DNA from: Alligator mississippiensis
Taxonomy: Eukaryota > Chordata > Crocodylia > Alligatoridae
NCBI RefSeq assembly: GCF_030867095.1
Contig: NC_081830.1
Span: forward strand, 37,493,832-37,557,831
Direction of reading: 5' to 3'
Length of the DNA: 64,000 bases
Part shown: piece by piece, positions 46,601 to 54,350 of the stretch
Numbering within the stretch: the first letter of the stretch is position 1
Layout of the letters: every line of letters starts with the position of its first letter
The notes under the pieces: generated by a model
What the model was told of the DNA's origin: nothing
Database searches by the model: none
What the model saw: the letters and a program-made list of their open reading frames with translations, nothing else
Position numbers and translations under genes: made by a program

Positions 46601-49600
46601 GTGAGCCTACCTGGGGAGCCCAGTGGGATGGGCTCCCCAGGTAGGCACTTGCTTTCTGCTCACTGATCTGCTCAGAGGTTTGGGGTGGGGATTGGGGTAG
46701 GTTCTGTTCCCTCCACATATATTGATGCCCTCCCTGTGTGTCTTCCAGGCCCAGGATCAGATCACCATAACGGGCTATGAGAAGAACACGGAGGCTGCCC
46801 GAGATGCCATCATGAAGATTGTAGGTGAACTGGAGCAGATGGTCTCTGAGGATGTTACTCTGGACCATCGTGTCCATGCCCGCATCATTGGAGCCCGTGG
46901 TAAAGCCATCCGCAAGATCATGGATGAGTTCAAGGTGAGCTGCTGCTACTGTGGAGGATGGTGGAGCTGAGCTGGTTTGTAATGGACTGCAGCTGCTGGC
47001 CCTCCTATTTCCCCTCCTGCTGCCTGGTTTCAACCAGAGCAGGATCTCTGCAGAACTTGACTCGCAGCATCTGAGTGTTCCTTTCTGGATCTGGGGCAAA
47101 GCATGTAACTGGGGCTCCAAATGCAGTAAGAGGAAGTTCTTTCCACTGAGTGTCTAGCAGCTGTGGGCTGGGTGTATTTTAATCGCACATACCCCTGAAA
47201 CATTGCCTCTGCTCCTCCCAGCCTGAGGACATGCTAGCAATGGCTTGAAAGGGAGGATAAGATCACTAAGGATGCTTTGGAGTAGCAGCTTTTTCTCCTC
47301 CCTTCCTGCCCCCTACCCCCATCTGCTTGCTGCCACAGCAGCTGCTTGAAACGTGAGGAGTGGCTGTGGTCACCTACTCAGGCTCCTATGATCCTCAAAC
47401 AGACACCTGATGAGAAGGGTGATCTTTGCCCAGGATAGGCACCGTGGACTGGCTTTCCTGGTACTACACTACTGCACAGCTCTGGACATAAAGGGGATGC
47501 CAGCAACTTCTGGAGAACTTTGTTACTTCTGGCCTCCAAGTTGCTTGGCTTCTGTTCTTCTGGGAATTTTTCTGCTCCAGATCACACCTCCTCCAAGTGG
47601 GTTAGCCAGAGGGGCTTGGTGTGAGCCAGTGTCAAATTGATCCTCTCCAGGGCAGTGCTAGACTAACCATGTAATGCCAGAGCAAGGGCCCTCAGGGAGG
47701 GGTTCTGTAAAGCTGCTGGGACATGGGTAAAAACCTTTGCTGTCCTGTGTTCCAGGTGGATATCCGCTTCCCACAGAGCGGGGCTCCTGATCCCAATTGT
47801 GTGACTGTGACAGGGCTCCCTGAAAATGTGGAAGAAGCAATTGATCACATCCTGAACTTGGAAGAAGAATATGTAAGTGGTGGGGGAAGTGAGGGCTAGG
47901 GGACTGGTCTCTGAACTGGCTTTAGCCTGGCATACTTCCTTGATAGCAAGGAGCCCAAGTATTGTCATTAGGCCTAAACTCCAGCTCTCCTCGTCTTGTT
48001 TGCAGTGAGCCCAAGCTAGCACCACTGGAAAGTTAAAGGGTAGATGGGTCCATCGTGGACTTGCCATACACAGCCCTGGATGTTTAAATGGTTCTCCGGC
48101 CTCCTCTCTTGGGGAGGTGGAAAAGAAGGGCTTCACCATCTCCTACTCCAGCATTAGCCCAGACTTCTTGCATACAGGCTCTACATATGGCAAGTTCAGC
48201 TGTTCTCTAACTTCTCTAACTTGCCTAAGGAAGCTGAGAGCTAGAGGTGAGTGGGTGGGCATTTGAGCCCAAGCCCAGCACACAGCCCAGTGGCGAGCTT
48301 CTGGAACGGAGACCAGATGTGAGGGAGGTAAACTACTGAAGTCTAGCAGAGGCCTTTTGGATGGGTGTGTGGCATGCCAGCAGCAGTAGAACTAGGGGTA
48401 GGGGCATGGAAAGGAGATTGCATTGTTGTGATTGGGGAAACACTGTCATCACAAGCAGCAAGGATAATGTGGAGCCTCCTACTGAGCTTTGGCTTCTAAT
48501 GCTAACTTGTGTAGTGAGAGCTAGATCTGGGCACATGGCAGGATTGTGCTTAACAGGGCTGTGTCCTGTGCCTGCAGCTGGCTGACGTGGTGGACAATGA
48601 GGCAATGCAGGTGTACATGAAGCCCTCTGCCCATGAGGAATCCAAGGCCCCATCCAAGGGATTTGTGGTGAGAGATGCCCCATGGGCAACTGTCAACACG
48701 GAGAAGGTGAGTGCTGATGCTGACACCCTTGTGGGGGCTGTCTGGCTGCAGATTGTGCCTGCCAGGGGGGAGGCAGGCAGAACGAGCCACTGGTTGCTCC
48801 AAGTAGGAACAGCCCATTAAAACGGGCTCTCCTTCCTCTTGACTTCCTGAGCCTTTCCCTCTGGACTTGCCTTGCTGGTGTCCCTTGTCCACTCCTCCCT
48901 GCCTGTGAGAAGGAAGCAGGAGGCTGGCTCCCAGATATTTCGGCCTCTTGTAGTCCTGTCCCGTCTCCTTGGCAGGGAACACCAGGGATCATCCTGGTGC
49001 TTTTTAGTGAGCATTAAGCCTGACGCTCTCCTTCATGACCCCTTGGCTTATCAGCCACGGTTTTTCTGCAAAGAGCCTGGTCATTGGACAGGGTTGAGCT
49101 GGGGCTCCCAAGACGCTTCCCTTGGCCAGCTCTTTGCCAGTTATGTAGACTTGGCAAGGCCTCTGTCGACTCCAAAGATATCCAAGGGCATGCGACATGA
49201 GGGCCAGCAAAAGCTTCTGACTTAATCTGTGTGCACCAGCAGGGGGGGGCACAGAAGCATCAGTGACTTAACAGAAAGGCTCTGTAGAACTGTCAATGGA
49301 AACAGCACAGCTTGAGCACTTCCTTGGCAAGGCAGTCTGTCCCACCAGGTGGGAGTTGCCACTTGGCCCAGCTCCCTGCAGAACCAGCTCTCCAGGCTGT
49401 TAGTAACTGATCAAAGCCTGCCAGGTTGTGGGTGCTTTTGTAGCCTTTAACAAGCCTGCTGGCTCATTGATCCAAAATAAACCCTTTCTGGGCTCTCTCG
49501 TCTTTTCTACCCTTTCCAGAGCACGACTGTCCCTCTGTTCCCTTCCCCATGTGCCCTGGCACCACCCGTTCTGTTGGTTGGTGCATGCAGTGCTGTTGTG

Positions 49601-49765
49601 TGGGTGCTGTGCTTGGCTGCTATATAAAACTACAGATTGATTACCTTTTAATCTGTTTGTTCTGTTTTTTTGCTCTAGGCCCCTGACATGAGCAGTTCTG
49701 AAGATTTCCCCAGTTTTGGGGCTCAAGTGGCCCCCAAGACTCTTCCCTGGGGACCCAAACGATAA
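28566..49765 (+). CDS. HDLBP: HDLBP (vigilin), complete coding region, 26 exons
   Basis: Vigilin binds RNA through an array of KH domains. It is associated with ER-bound mRNAs, translation, heterochromatin and, by its name, HDL handling. Joined exons: 28566-28641, 29743-29897, 30715-30930, 32603-32809, 33828-34043, 34904-35110, 35398-35505, 36263-36367, 36634-36712, 37445-37584, 38162-38266, 38671-38784, 39159-39245, 39408-39539, 40579-40797, 41614-41835, 42073-42291, 43326-43464, 43991-44136, 44663-44767, 45357-45491, 46293-46436, 46749-46934, 47756-47872, 48578-48706, 49679-49765. These total 3,795 bases, or 1,264 residues plus stop, with no break; human vigilin has 1,268. The start MSSVAVLTQESFAEH and end APKTLPWGPKR match vertebrate vigilin. 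GXXG loops are intact in 12 of 14 modules. All introns are GT-AG. The protein is cytoplasmic and nuclear with no signal peptide or membrane segment. Identity is essentially certain. Confidence 0.97.
29743..29897 (+). CDS. HDLBP: HDLBP exon 2: N-terminal linker
   Basis: Residues 26-77, acidic then proline-rich (NSEEESDPPTYKEAFPPLPE), ahead of the KH array. The donor is the unusual GTTGGT. If this intron were retained, the frame would stay open for about 85 further codons. Confidence 0.93.
30715..30930 (+). CDS. HDLBP: HDLBP exon 3: degenerate N-terminal KH-like module
   Basis: Residues 78-149 have the helix-strand layout of a KH domain (AKICLDIMQKTGAHLEL, then GLSIMVSGKLEAVMKARKEI). GEGEQ sits where GXXG would be. 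It is 72 codons, phase 0 at both ends. Confidence 0.95.
32603..32809 (+). CDS. HDLBP: HDLBP exon 4: KH1
   Basis: Residues 150-218, one whole KH domain with the RNA-gripping loop GKNG in HHRFVIGKNGEKLQDLE. Both boundaries are phase 0. The acceptor is TTTGTAG and the donor GTAATG. Confidence 0.96.
33828..34043 (+). CDS. HDLBP: HDLBP exon 5: KH2 with altered GXXG
   Basis: Residues 219-290. The loop reads GPYNKL instead of GXXG. Human vigilin has GPYNRL as I recall it, so this is a family trait and not damage. It is 72 codons, phase 0. Confidence 0.95.
34904..35110 (+). CDS. HDLBP: HDLBP exon 6: KH3
   Basis: Residues 291-359. The exon opens with a lysine-rich KKKTTT stretch and carries the loop GPKG in HKYVIGPKGNSLQEIL. 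It is 69 codons, phase 0. Confidence 0.96.
35398..35505 (+). CDS. HDLBP: HDLBP exon 7: first half of KH4
   Basis: Residues 360-395, with the loop GKKG in HRFIIGKKGQNLAKIT. The intron after it splits the KH domain between helix 2 and strand 2. Confidence 0.95.
36263..36367 (+). CDS. HDLBP: HDLBP exon 8: second half of KH4
   Basis: Residues 396-430 (VHIEFTEGEDKITLEGPTED and the last helix). The acceptor is TTCAAAG, with the pyrimidine tract some bases upstream. Phase 0 both ends. Confidence 0.94.
36634..36712 (+). CDS. HDLBP: HDLBP exon 9: first half of KH5
   Basis: Residues 431-456, with the loop GKNG in HRHLIGKNGAN. It ends in phase 1 immediately after the loop, earlier than in the other split modules. 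Confidence 0.95.
37445..37584 (+). CDS. HDLBP: HDLBP exon 10: second half of KH5
   Basis: It opens with two bases completing an isoleucine, then NRIKDQYKVSVRIPPDNEKS onward to residue 503. The donor is GTGAGT. Confidence 0.95.
37764..37995. mobile_element. Short hAT-type element in an HDLBP intron
   Basis: It starts CAGGGTTTTGACAATG and ends GGTTGCCTACCCCTG. It is flanked by a perfect 8-bp duplication CTTTAGAG at 37756-37763 and 37996-38003. At 232 bp with no coding capacity it is non-autonomous. The right terminus is typical of the CAGGGGTAGGCAACC hAT families of vertebrates. The left terminus is more worn. Confidence 0.85.
38162..38266 (+). CDS. HDLBP: HDLBP exon 11: first half of KH6
   Basis: Residues 504-538, with the loop GQKG in HRTIIGQKGERIREIREK. 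Phase 0. Confidence 0.95.
38671..38784 (+). CDS. HDLBP: HDLBP exon 12: second half of KH6
   Basis: Residues 539-576 (VIINFPDPAHKSDIVQLRGP and the C-terminal helix). Acceptor CTCTTGCAG, donor GTATGA. Confidence 0.95.
39159..39245 (+). CDS. HDLBP: HDLBP exon 13: first half of KH7
   Basis: Residues 577-605, with the loop GKGG in HKNIIGKGGANIKK. The acceptor TTGGAAG has a weak tract directly before it. The 29-codon size and the reading frame support it. Confidence 0.94.
39408..39539 (+). CDS. HDLBP: HDLBP exon 14: second half of KH7
   Basis: Residues 606-649 (IREESNTKIDLPAENSNSET and the last helix). The donor is GTAACT. Confidence 0.95.
40579..40797 (+). CDS. HDLBP: HDLBP exon 15: KH8
   Basis: Residues 650-722, a whole KH domain with the loop GAKG in HNSLIGAKGRFIRSIMEE. 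It is 73 codons, phase 0. Confidence 0.96.
41614..41835 (+). CDS. HDLBP: HDLBP exon 16: KH9
   Basis: Residues 723-796, a whole KH domain with the loop GKGG in HKFLIGKGGGNIRKVRD. It is 74 codons, phase 0. Confidence 0.96.
42073..42291 (+). CDS. HDLBP: HDLBP exon 17: KH10 with altered loop
   Basis: Residues 797-869. The loop reads IRRGQV, with arginine in place of the first glycine. The human protein has the same HFVIRRGQV as I recall, so the change is old. It is 73 codons. Confidence 0.95.
43326..43464 (+). CDS. HDLBP: HDLBP exon 18: first half of KH11
   Basis: Residues 870-915, with the loop GPKG in HRSIMGPKGSRIQQIT. It ends in phase 1 at the start of an acidic insert. Confidence 0.95.
43991..44136 (+). 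CDS. HDLBP: HDLBP exon 19: acidic insert and second half of KH11
   Basis: Residues 916-964. It begins with a Glu/Gly-rich insert (AVQENGEEGGEGKEVDLSS) and then resumes KH11 with KKCDIIIISGRREKCEAA. The insert is shorter than the human one as I recall it, which accounts for most of the length difference between the two proteins. Confidence 0.94.
44663..44767 (+). CDS. HDLBP: HDLBP exon 20: first half of KH12
   Basis: Residues 965-999, with the loop GQKG in HRYIIGQKGSGIRKMMDE. The donor is GTAAGT. Confidence 0.95.
45357..45491 (+). CDS. HDLBP: HDLBP exon 21: second half of KH12
   Basis: Residues 1000-1044 (VNIQVPAPELQSDIITITG and a long charged final helix). Confidence 0.95.
46293..46436 (+). 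CDS. HDLBP: HDLBP exon 22: first part of KH13
   Basis: Residues 1045-1092, with the loop GRKG in HPKIIGRKGAVITQIR. Confidence 0.95.
46605..46646. repeat. Perfect 18-bp hairpin in an HDLBP intron
   Basis: The arms at 46605-46622 and 46629-46646 are exact reverse complements with a 6-base loop GTGGGA. They are GC-rich, so the RNA stem would be very stable. It lies between HDLBP exons 22 and 23. Confidence 0.9.
46749..46934 (+). CDS. HDLBP: HDLBP exon 23: end of KH13 and start of KH14
   Basis: Residues 1093-1154. The exon spans the domain boundary: AQDQITITGYEKNTEAARDA ends KH13, and the loop GARG in HARIIGARGKAIRKIM begins KH14. Confidence 0.95.
47756..47872 (+). CDS. HDLBP: HDLBP exon 24: second half of KH14
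   Basis: Residues 1155-1193 (VDIRFPQSGAPDPNCVTVTG and the final helix). Confidence 0.95.
48578..48706 (+). CDS. HDLBP: HDLBP exon 25: C-terminal tail
   Basis: Residues 1194-1236, beyond the KH array (LADVVDNEAMQVYMKPSAHE, then SKGFVVRDAPW). Donor GTGAGT. Confidence 0.94.
49679..49765 (+). CDS. HDLBP: HDLBP exon 26: C-terminus and stop
   Basis: Residues 1237-1264, ending FGAQVAPKTLPWGPKR, then TAA at 49763-49765. An overlapping TGA follows at once, so termination is doubly secured. Confidence 0.95.
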   Translation, partial: APDMSSSEDFPSFGAQVAPKTLPWGPKR

Positions 49766-50181
49766 TGACCTGGAAGCAGAAACATCTCCTCCAGCCTGCT
49801 GACCTGACACTAATCTGCCACAAAATACTTCCTGTCTGAATTCTGATGCAGCGGCTGGAGTATAAATCAATTGCCCTGAGAGGTCTCCTAATGGTGGCTG
49901 GCATGCTAGACCCTGTTCTGTCACAGAGGTTGGGACCTACTCTATAATCTCTTGATGACGGATCCCCCTGCCCCTTGGAACCAATGGTTCCACTGATGCA
50001 AACACTAAACGTGTTCTTTTGTTTTGCTCGAAACTTCACAATTGATTCAGAGATTTGCAGCAGCTTGAGTGCTGACAGAAACCTGACCTCTTGAGCATGT
50101 CTTACTAAGGCATTCTAGCCTTCATTGGGAGACCTCCTTTACTGTGGCTAGGAATCTACTTCCTGTCTCATGACCTCAGGA

Positions 50182-50187
50182 AATAAA
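50182..50187 (+). terminator. HDLBP: Proximal poly(A) signal, HDLBP
   Basis: AATAAA lies 417 bases after the stop codon, followed by GT/T-rich sequence around 50225-50238 that could act as the downstream element. Confidence 0.55.
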
Positions 50188-52114
50188 TTTCCTTGACTTT
50201 CTAAAGCCAAAACGTTTGCCCTCTTTCCTTTGTGTTTTATCCCCAGCCTTACCTTCTCTTTGTAGAGTGCAATCAACTTTTTTCCTTTAAACTGCCAAAA
50301 AATTCATTGAACGCTGATAGTCAATGTGGGGAGCGCTAAAGTAGTGGAGTGAAGATCAGGCTTCTCTTACAGGAACAAAAAGTACAGTAGCCTGTAGAGG
50401 TAACTAGAATGGAAGGGACCAGACAGGGATACCCTGCTCATGTGAACACGCTAATGACCGTACTCACATGCAGCATTGAGCACAGATTCTTGCTTGCACA
50501 CTTGACAAGTCTTCCAATGTGTGAGTAAAAAAACCCTCCTAGTTCCCGGTGTTCCCCTACTCCAGTGTTCATTCTTCCCAGCAGCAATATGGCGAGGCAG
50601 GAGAGCCAGACAGTGACAGTATTACTAGTGTGACAGCACTCGGGTCAGCCAACATGGCCCAGGAGATGCTATGTGGGGAGTGCCGCACAATCCTTACCCC
50701 TGCTGAGGACTGCCAGTATGATGGCAATAAGACAGGAGGAGGAGGAGGAGGGAGGTCTGTTATTGTTGCCTTCTTTCTACCTCAGAAGCCAGTTTGGTGG
50801 TGCTCTCTTGCTTCAAGTAGTCAGCAGTGCTGAATTGCATTATGGTGGCCAGAGCTGATTTTTTTTTTTTTTTTTTTTTTTCTCTCCCTTCTCCCCTCCC
50901 TCCTGCCTGTCCCACCTTGCACTTGGCAGTAGAGATCCCAGGAACAGTCAGTCTGCAACAGTTGGAGCTCCCTGGGGACAAAGTCATAGGAGCAGAGCTC
51001 TGGTAAGGCACACTGCCCTGCCACTTGCTCTAGAGCATGCCCTGAGCTACAAACAGGCCTGGTTTGGAAGGAGGGGGAAGAGAGGCAGGTGCCAGCAGCT
51101 GCTCTGACCCATGGAGGTGAAGGGAGTGGATGTTTTCTCCTTCCCATTGTCCACATGAAGAGGATGATATCAAGCTCTGCACCCCAGCAGCTTGACACAC
51201 AAAGCTGGTGACCCTGGGCACACCTATTGCTTGATTTATATTTAATTATTATTATTTGGTGGGGGGGGGGGGTTTGTTTTTTAAGGGGCCTGAGTCTAAG
51301 GCAGCACGAGGAAAACCTTGTCTTTGTGGAGGGTTGCAGAGGAGTGGGGTCTGAGTTACTTCTCCTCCTTTCCTACCTTGCTCCCACAGAGGCTCTAGTC
51401 TGAGCCATTCCTCTGTCTAGCAACTCCAGCTCTAACAAGCAAAGCCCCAATCTCTCTCCCTTAGTGCTGCTTGTGGAGCCTGGCCCCAGCTCTGGATGGC
51501 TGCCCCCATTTCTTGGTCAGGTGTGAGACTCTGAGTGCTAGCACTTCTCTTCCTGGAAGAGCCTCAAACCACACTGTCCTAGTGCTCATGGGCAGCTTGA
51601 GGTGTGTGACTGGTGCAACAGGCCTTGTGTCATCTCTGAGCAGAGGCAAGGGTGACTTACCCTGTACCCTTCCCAGTGGATGGTTAAAGGGGTGAGTAAT
51701 GGGACCAAGGCAGTACCCCCCTTCCCTCCTTTACATCAGTCTTCTGAACAGGGGTGAACCTCCTGCCCCCCCACACATGGCTTAGGTCTGTCCTGGTGTC
51801 GCCAAGCCTCTCATCTCCCCCAACCAATATGCACCAATTGCACAGCTAGGCTTGAGTTGCATTCAGGGCACTGTGTGCCCCTATGTCCCAGCCCTCCCCT
51901 CTAAAGAAGGTCACAATGTGATTGTACCTAATACTGTCTCCCACTGCCCCTCATTCTGCAGCAGACTGTGGCATGTGTTCCATTTCCTCGTCTTCCATAT
52001 TGTATGTTTCCATGGCAATGATCCCTTGGCCTTAACTTTGGAATTTGGAGACTATATGCAAACATGTACAAAGGCTCATGAGTATGGATGACACTGGAAT
52101 TTTATAAATTCTAA

Positions 52115-52120
52115 AATAAA
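52115..52120 (+). terminator. HDLBP: Distal poly(A) signal, HDLBP
   Basis: AATAAA is followed by ACCTCAAACA and then the TG-rich TTGGAGTGTCTGGAATGTTT, a good cleavage and downstream-element arrangement. Confidence 0.6.
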
Positions 52121-52140
52121 ACCTCAAACAGCTTGGAGTG

Positions 52141-53077
52141 TCTGGAATGTTTCTTCTGGGTGGCTGCAGTGACTGAGTGCCTGAGTCAAAGCCCTGTAGG
52201 AGCCAGCAGAGACATACTGGCCACTAACAGGCCTCTGGTTTTGAGCTTAGGACTCTACCATGAAGTGCAGGAAGGTTCTGCAGTCAGGCATAATCCAAGA
52301 GCGACAGTATGCACAACACGGAGCACTTGCCCTCAGACAACTGCAGTCACCACCACCATGTTCTAGTGAGTAAGGGATCATTGCAGCCAGCTGCTGAACA
52401 CTCTGTGGTACCAGGGCTCAGTGAGGCAACCTCAGCATTTCATCAGACTTGTTTAGGATGAGCACTACTATTCCCCACTTCAGCTGAGCGGTGGGGGCTC
52501 CCCTCAATGCAACTGGATGCATTTCCTTCCTGGTTTTTCCTATGTTCCTGGCTGCTGCTGCTTGAGGGACAAGCACCCCAACTCCAGCCTCTCCATAATC
52601 TGCTGGGGCAACTTCTCCCTTAATCAGCTGCTGTTAGGCTTCCCCTAGTAAAGGTCAATTAGCTGCCTTAAGTGTAATGCAACAGCCTCCTTGACAAGAC
52701 TCCTCTAAAAATGAGTTACCTTGGAAGGCAGACTGACATTGAAGTGATACAGTTCTTTCTAAATAACCTGATGTAGAAACTGGAATGGGAGCAGTGCATT
52801 ATTGCTATGCTTCTCTCTTTTGGGAAGTTGCTTACTCCACTCTGACCATAGCTCTATGCAAAGGGAAGCCCTTGGCCATAAGAACCAAGTGCTGTACTTC
52901 TGTGACTGCACAAATTAAACAGTGAATGATGGCACTGTTTCCATGCAATTGCCTTTAATTTGCTCTGAAGTTTCACTTATCTAGGTTCTCACTCCTCTGC
53001 TGTCTGCAAAGAACTTCAACGAACATCTAGGTCAAGCTGGGAGACCAATTGAGTTCATCTTTCCAAAACTTTGGGTG
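52141..53077. other. HDLBP-ANO7 tail-to-tail spacer
   Basis: About 0.9 kb without a supported gene. On the minus strand an ATTAAA at 52959-52954 could end ANO7. No repeat element is recognised. Confidence 0.5.
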
Positions 53078-53212
53078 CTACCACATCTTCATGCTCCAGA
53101 GCTGAATGACTCTTCCCTTTGCAGCTGATGAGGAGTGGCTGTCATTTGTGGGGGCCTTGTTCTCCGTTTCAACAAGGCTGCTACAGCAGCTGGTCCTCTT
53201 GAGTGGGTGATG
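53078..53212 (-). CDS. ANO7: Candidate last exon of ANO7
   Basis: On the minus strand a TTTCCACAG acceptor opens a 44-codon phase-0 frame ending in a stop at 53080-53078. The preceding known exon (54231-54350) also ends in phase 0, so they join in frame. The tail contains TENKAPTNDSHSSS, loosely like the polar C-terminus of mammalian ANO7. An ATTAAA poly(A) signal lies about 120 bases further on. Sequence similarity is too weak for certainty: the true last exon may differ. Confidence 0.3.
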   Translation of the reverse strand, partial: HHPLKRTSCCSSLVETENKAPTNDSHSSSAAKGRVIQLWSMKMW

Positions 53213-53464
53213 CTGTGGAAATGGCAGTCTCCCTGCCTTCCCATGGTTATGCTGCCTCCCAGTCCTTGTTTGCTGCTGCTCTTGTTCTGGCTTTGGATAG
53301 GCCTCCTTTTGCCTCAAGGAGGACCTACCCCAGGGAAGGCATCAGTCAGTAATTGCACCTTGAGTAGCTTGGTTTACATAGCAGAACTTCTGAGCCCCAA
53401 AGCAGACAAAAGCATTGCAAGCACTGTCAGGGGTATATGATACCAGGGGTGGACCTGGAAGTGT

Positions 53465-53910
53465 GTGGCAATGCAGTCATATCCCCACTTCAGCTGTGTG
53501 CCCTAGGTATAGTGAGCTCTCCAAGCTCTGCAAGTGTAGGGGAGCTTTCTGAGGTCCCCACTGGTTGGCAGGGGCTCTACCTAGAGTCCTCACTTTCAAA
53601 CAGCTCTGGAGTTTGTTGCTATTTGTGCCCTACTACCCCACCACTATCCCTCCCTCAGCAGCAAGGGAAAGGAGGGGACAAGTGACAACAGCACCAATAC
53701 TCAGCTGCTGCTTTCACAGAGCCACTTGTCCCCTCCTTTCCCCTACTGCTGAATTTTGGGGGTAGGGCAGGAGCAAACAGCAGCAGGGTTTGAAGGTAGC
53801 AGGGACTCTGGGCATACTTAATGCCAGTGTGGTCATAGAGCACTGGCAGGGGCTGCACTGATGTACAGCTGTGCACTTGCAGGCATTTGGCACCACAAGC
53901 AGGGGCTGTG
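53465..53910. repeat. Large imperfect foldback (long inverted repeat)
   Basis: The strongest part pairs 53656-53684 with 53723-53751 at 27 of 29 bases. Outward, about 53585-53655 pairs with about 53752-53822, for example AAACAGC...TTTGTTGC against GCAAACAGCAGC...GTTTGAA read on the other strand. Weaker complementarity reaches about 53465 and 53910. It resembles a foldback or MITE. The left edge CAGGGGTGGACC (from about 53444) looks hAT-like, but a matching right end and target duplication were not found. It may lie within the ANO7 terminal intron. Confidence 0.65.
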
Positions 53911-54230
53911 GCTGTACCCACCCAGTCTGCAATGCTGGAACTAATCATGTATGAGGAGGCTGGAGTTTCCAGGCTTAGGGTGCAGGGCAGAGCCAAGATA
54001 GGCAGTGGAACAAGCCTGGGTGTTGGGTTACAGCAGGTTTGACATGGGTGGGAAGAGAAGGGACTAATGAATGAACAAATGGGAAAGGCTATGTGCACAT
54101 GCATCTCCCACAAGCTCTTGAAAACCAAGAGTGTGAGCTGTCAGGTAAGGCTTAGTGCTCCCTCCTAGCATCCCCATCCCGACCTGAAGGAAACCTGCAG
54201 AGCAAAGGCCAGCCCTACCCTGATGTTTAC

Positions 54231-54350
54231 CTGGTTCTCAGCCAGCGCCTGCTTGGCCAGATAACGTTCACGCTTCACCTTGATCTCCACCGACTCTGGG
54301 AGGTCAGGGACCATCAGCTCTATCAACCGAGTGATAAAGAAAACCACATG
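54231..54350 (-). CDS. ANO7: ANO7 exon: C-terminal helix
   Basis: It encodes [20 protein letters not shown] and then [20 protein letters not shown]. The donor is GTAAAC. Reading through the donor would add about 21 codons before a stop near 54165, so a splice-skipped end is also possible. Confidence 0.92.

Larger units (their letters stand above)
28642..49678 (+). other. HDLBP: HDLBP introns between coding exons
   Basis: Twenty-five GT-AG introns of roughly 150 bases to 1.8 kb. Beyond the hAT element at 37764-37995 and the hairpin at 46605-46646, I see no element, exon or RNA gene in them. The larger ones (28642-29742, 29898-30714, 30931-32602, 32810-33827, 34044-34903, 39540-40578, 40798-41613, 42292-43325, 47873-48577, 48707-49678) read as ordinary non-coding sequence. 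Confidence 0.6.
49766..52140 (+). other. HDLBP: HDLBP 3' UTR (two possible ends)
   Basis: The untranslated region begins after the TAA. A first AATAAA lies at 50182-50187 and a second at 52115-52120, giving UTRs of roughly 0.45 and 2.37 kb. Human HDLBP mRNA is long enough for a UTR of the longer size, as I recall. The stretch contains a (GGA)n run near 50733-50751, a T run at 50859-50882 and a G run at 51260-51271. No long frame in it resembles a protein. Confidence 0.6.
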
